Shown here: piece by piece, positions 63,581-64,000 of the stretch
Position numbering within the stretch: position 1 is the first letter of the stretch
Layout: every line of letters starts with the position of its first letter
Source of the DNA: Acanthacorydalis orientalis
Lineage: Eukaryota > Arthropoda > Insecta > Megaloptera > Corydalidae
Length of the DNA stretch: 64,000 bases
Assembly (NCBI GenBank): GCA_034766995.1
Contig: CM068314.1
Coordinates: forward strand, 21,967,626 to 22,031,625
Direction of reading: 5' to 3'
Translations under genes and position numbers: made by a program
Notes under the pieces: model-generated
Database searches by the model: none
Told to the model about the DNA's origin: nothing
The model's input: only the letters and a program-made list of their open reading frames with translations

Positions 63581-63662
<82 letters not shown>
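63581..63662. repeat. (AT)n microsatellite, 82 bp
   Basis: The longest dinucleotide tract in the window, ending 127 bp before the splice acceptor of the next coding exon. Confidence 0.99.
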
Positions 63663-63665
<3 letters not shown>

Positions 63666-63789
63666 TGATGATATGAGAGAATTCGGAATAAAAAAATAAT
63701 CTGTTTTGCGAATATATAAATTTGTAAATTTACATGTATTTGATCTTATAATTATTTTGTTTTTAATTAAGTTATTATAATTTTTACAG

Positions 63790-64000
63790 GCCACCAGAAG
63801 ATGATAGCGGTGATGGAGGATCGAGTTTCTTTGGTGGTGTTGGAGCTGCGAGCGACGACGATACAGATTCAATATACTTGAAACCTCGACGACAACAATG
63901 GGCGTCCAAAGCGCAATTTGTATTAGCATGTGTTGGTTACAGCGTTGGTCTTGGCAATGTGTGGAGATTTCCGTATCTGTGTTATAAAAGTGGAGGAGGT
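63790..64000 (+). CDS. SLC6 transporter, probable inebriated orthologue: exon with tail end and TM1 (runs off the window)
   Basis: Follows the acceptor TTTTTACAG. The first G completes the split codon of exon 1, then 70 codons run open to the window edge. An acidic, Gly/Ser-rich linker ([25 protein letters not shown]) leads to a basic KPRRQQW and then to TM1: [33 protein letters not shown]. The NVWRFPY core is the unwound sodium- and substrate-binding part of TM1 in SLC6 carriers. Counted from exon 1, Asn346 corresponds to LeuT Asn27 (Na1) and Arg349 to the extracellular-gate Arg30. Gly343 stands where monoamine transporters have Asp, so this is not a serotonin, dopamine or octopamine carrier. 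It fits the GABA/amino-acid/osmolyte branch that includes inebriated, a plasma-membrane carrier linked to osmolyte transport. The tail motif in exon 1 and the QQWASK start favour inebriated over other SLC6 members; this remains an inference until the rest of the protein is seen. Confidence 0.93.

Larger units (their letters stand above)
18481..63789 (+). other. 45.3-kb intron of the transporter gene
   Basis: Bounded by donor GTAAGT (18481-18486) and acceptor TTTTTACAG (63781-63789). The two coding exons fuse in phase 2: AC at the end of exon 1 plus G from the next exon make Thr. The fused text NPPT|PPEDDSG reads naturally. All transposons and repeats listed between these points, and the candidate alternative first exon, lie inside it. 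The polypyrimidine tract is weak but T-rich, with a TTAATTAAG branch-like word about 25 bp upstream of the acceptor. Confidence 0.9.

Noticed and set aside
1..64000. tRNA, rRNA, snRNA, mitochondrial inserts and CRISPR arrays
   Set aside because: Looked for tRNA B-box words (GTTCRANNC) with matching A-boxes, long conserved RNA stretches and regularly spaced repeats; none was convincing.

Overview
The window is about 78% A+T, has vertebrate/insect-style GT-AG introns, carries more than 40 long (AT)n microsatellites and is littered with decayed mariner transposons. This points to an insect nuclear genome. The order cannot be fixed from the sequence; a very AT-rich hymenopteran or a similar genome would fit.

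Only one host protein-coding gene is clearly supported: the 5' part of a plus-strand SLC6 (sodium- and chloride-dependent) transporter. It is most likely the orthologue of Drosophila inebriated (ine). Coding exon 1 (17612-18480) encodes a 289-residue hydrophilic cytoplasmic N-terminal tail. It is spliced, in phase 2, across a 45.3 kb intron to the next coding exon (63790 to beyond the window end). That exon completes the tail and begins transmembrane segment 1 with the SLC6 signature [10 protein letters not shown]. The rest of the transporter lies beyond the right edge.

Inside the giant intron, at 42944-43059, there is a second candidate first coding exon. It has an ATG preceded by an in-frame stop, 38 open codons and a GTGAGT donor in exactly the same splice phase as exon 1. 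Joined to 63790 it would give a transporter with a much shorter N-terminus. Drosophila ine is known to make a long and a short N-terminal isoform, so this exon and the weak promoter-like and insulator-like motifs near it are the most interesting find in the window.

Layout: 1-17.1 kb is upstream DNA or a 5' UTR intron, with a MITE with 27-bp inverted ends (4.1-4.6 kb), a hAT-type MITE (9.7-10.1 kb) and a broken mariner (11.4-12.1 kb). 17.1-18.5 kb is the first coding exon with its leader. 18.5-63.8 kb is intron. It holds a decayed copy of a repetitive, uncharacterised arthropod protein family (20.5-21.4 kb), a 154-bp tandem duplication (23.8-24.1 kb) and a near-perfect 100-bp-armed inverted repeat (26.4-26.9 kb). 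It also holds five internally deleted copies of one cecropia/Hsmar1-like mariner family (28.3, 31.0, 44.9, 49.6 and 60.9 kb) and three further mariner relics (52.2, 54.7 and 61.4 kb). A small GC-rich island sits at 45.5 kb. 63.8-64.0 kb is the TM1 exon. No tRNA, rRNA or CRISPR array was seen.
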